From DASWIV01 sp036397475 (GTDB lineage: Bacteria > JAJVIF01 > JAPKYR01), in the NCBI GenBank assembly GCA_036397475.1, contig DASWIV010000380.1, positions 1-14,350 on the forward strand: a stretch of DNA of 14,350 nt. The letters are read 5' to 3'. The notes below the pieces were generated by a model that saw only the letters and a list, made by a program, of their open reading frames with translations, did not search any database and had not been told where the DNA came from. Every line of letters begins with the position of its first letter. Position 1 is the first letter of the stretch. Shown piece after piece: positions 13,727-14,350 of this stretch. Made by a program: the position numbers and the translations under genes.

Positions 13727-14350
13727 CTACTTCCTGATTATCTTCTTTTTCTTCGGCTTCCCGTTGTCTTCTTTTTCATCTTCATCTTTGTCATCGTCGC
13801 CACCGTTGGACTTCTTCTTGAACTCCTCGAATTTCCTGAGCATTCTGTCGTGGATCGACCCTGTCGTGTAATCTCCCGACTTAAGTGTTTTTCCCGCTTT
13901 TACACCCATGAAAATCTCAAGCGCGTCCTCTACCCTCTTGACGGGATAGACATGGAATCTGCCCGACGCGATCGCCGCTAACACCTTCTCAGACAGCATC
14001 AGTTCACCGACATTCGATTCCGGGATCACAACTCCCTGGGTACCTGTCAGTTTGCGCAGTTGACACACGCGAAAAAATCCCTCGACCTTTTCATTCACTC
14101 CGCCGATAGCCTGGACATCGCCCTTCTGGTTGATCGAACCGGTGACCGCCAGGTCCTGACGCAGCGGAAGCCCCGTCACTTCGCTAGTAAGGACAATAAC
14201 TTCTGCCATCGACGCCGAATCGCCGTCGATCATGCCGTACGACTGCTCGAAAGCTATGCTTGCCGATAACGAGATTGTCCCATGCGTTCCGTAGCGGTTT
14301 CTCAGGTATCCCTCCAGAATCAGCACGCCCTTATCATGGATCTTGCCGCT
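13727..14350 (-). CDS. LonB-type ATP-dependent protease, C-terminal part (runs off right edge)
   Basis: The visible 207 residues are the C-terminus of a Lon-family (S16) protease; the frame is open to the window edge, so the N-terminal and ATPase parts lie outside. The fragment begins GKIHDKGVLILEGYL, typical of the start of the Lon proteolytic domain. The catalytic Ser is in DGDSAS (codon 14216-14218), the form used by LonB rather than the PSAG of LonA. The catalytic Lys is in GGVNEKVEGFF, 43 residues later, the expected Ser-Lys spacing. Lon proteases degrade damaged and regulatory proteins. After the protease domain there is an unusual ~30-residue tail, rich in Asp/Glu and then Lys (NGGDDDKDEDEKED, then GKPKKKK). 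An internal GTG at 14326 is not the real start. The gene is convergent with the TPR gene. Confidence 0.93.
   Translation of the reverse strand, partial: SGKIHDKGVLILEGYLRNRYGTHGTISLSASIAFEQSYGMIDGDSASMAEVIVLTSEVTGLPLRQDLAVTGSINQKGDVQAIGGVNEKVEGFFRVCQLRKLTGTQGVVIPESNVGELMLSEKVLAAIASGRFHVYPVKRVEDALEIFMGVKAGKTLKSGDYTTGSIHDRMLRKFEEFKKKSNGGDDDKDEDEKEDNGKPKKKKIIRK

Overview
The window looks like a chromosome fragment of an uncultivated, probably Gram-negative (diderm) bacterium of moderate GC content. The supporting signs are four lipoprotein signal peptides, an NtrC-type sigma-54 activator, a LonB-like protease, sigma-70-like promoters and intrinsic terminators. I cannot name the phylum from the sequence. 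No rRNA, tRNA or CRISPR array is visible.

Left edge (1-386): no convincing complete gene. It holds a short reading frame entering from off the left end, a nested palindrome at 38-88, an AT-rich inverted repeat, and an extended -10 promoter candidate for the first gene.

Lipoprotein block (387-9470): three large lipoproteins on the plus strand (387, 3414, 6289) share one N-terminal region: a lipobox, an early Trp, a Val-Pro motif, a CxxC pair, then a G[FY]DVR motif 31-33 residues after the second Cys. A fibronectin-III-like segment follows. Their C-termini differ: the first ends in a metzincin-like protease domain lacking the usual third His, and the other two end in eight-repeat beta-propellers that combine FG-GAP-type calcium loops with PQQ-type Gly/Trp motifs. 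A solitary bioY sits between the first and second. A strong intrinsic terminator follows the second, and a bidirectional one separates the third from a small convergent lipoprotein (8859-9470, minus).

Middle (9681-10763): a DUF427 gene, then a clearly AT-rich minus-strand pair, an AbiEii/MNT-like nucleotidyltransferase overlapped by a tiny basic partner. The pair resembles a toxin-antitoxin-like module acquired by transfer.

Right part (10827-14350): an NtrC/NtrX-type response regulator with all key motifs, followed on the same strand by a single-pass membrane TPR protein, then, convergent with it, the C-terminal part of a LonB-type protease that runs off the right edge.

The most interesting object is the lipoprotein family with a conserved CxxC/DVR N-terminal module joined to different surface domains. 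It looks like an exported platform whose function I cannot assign.
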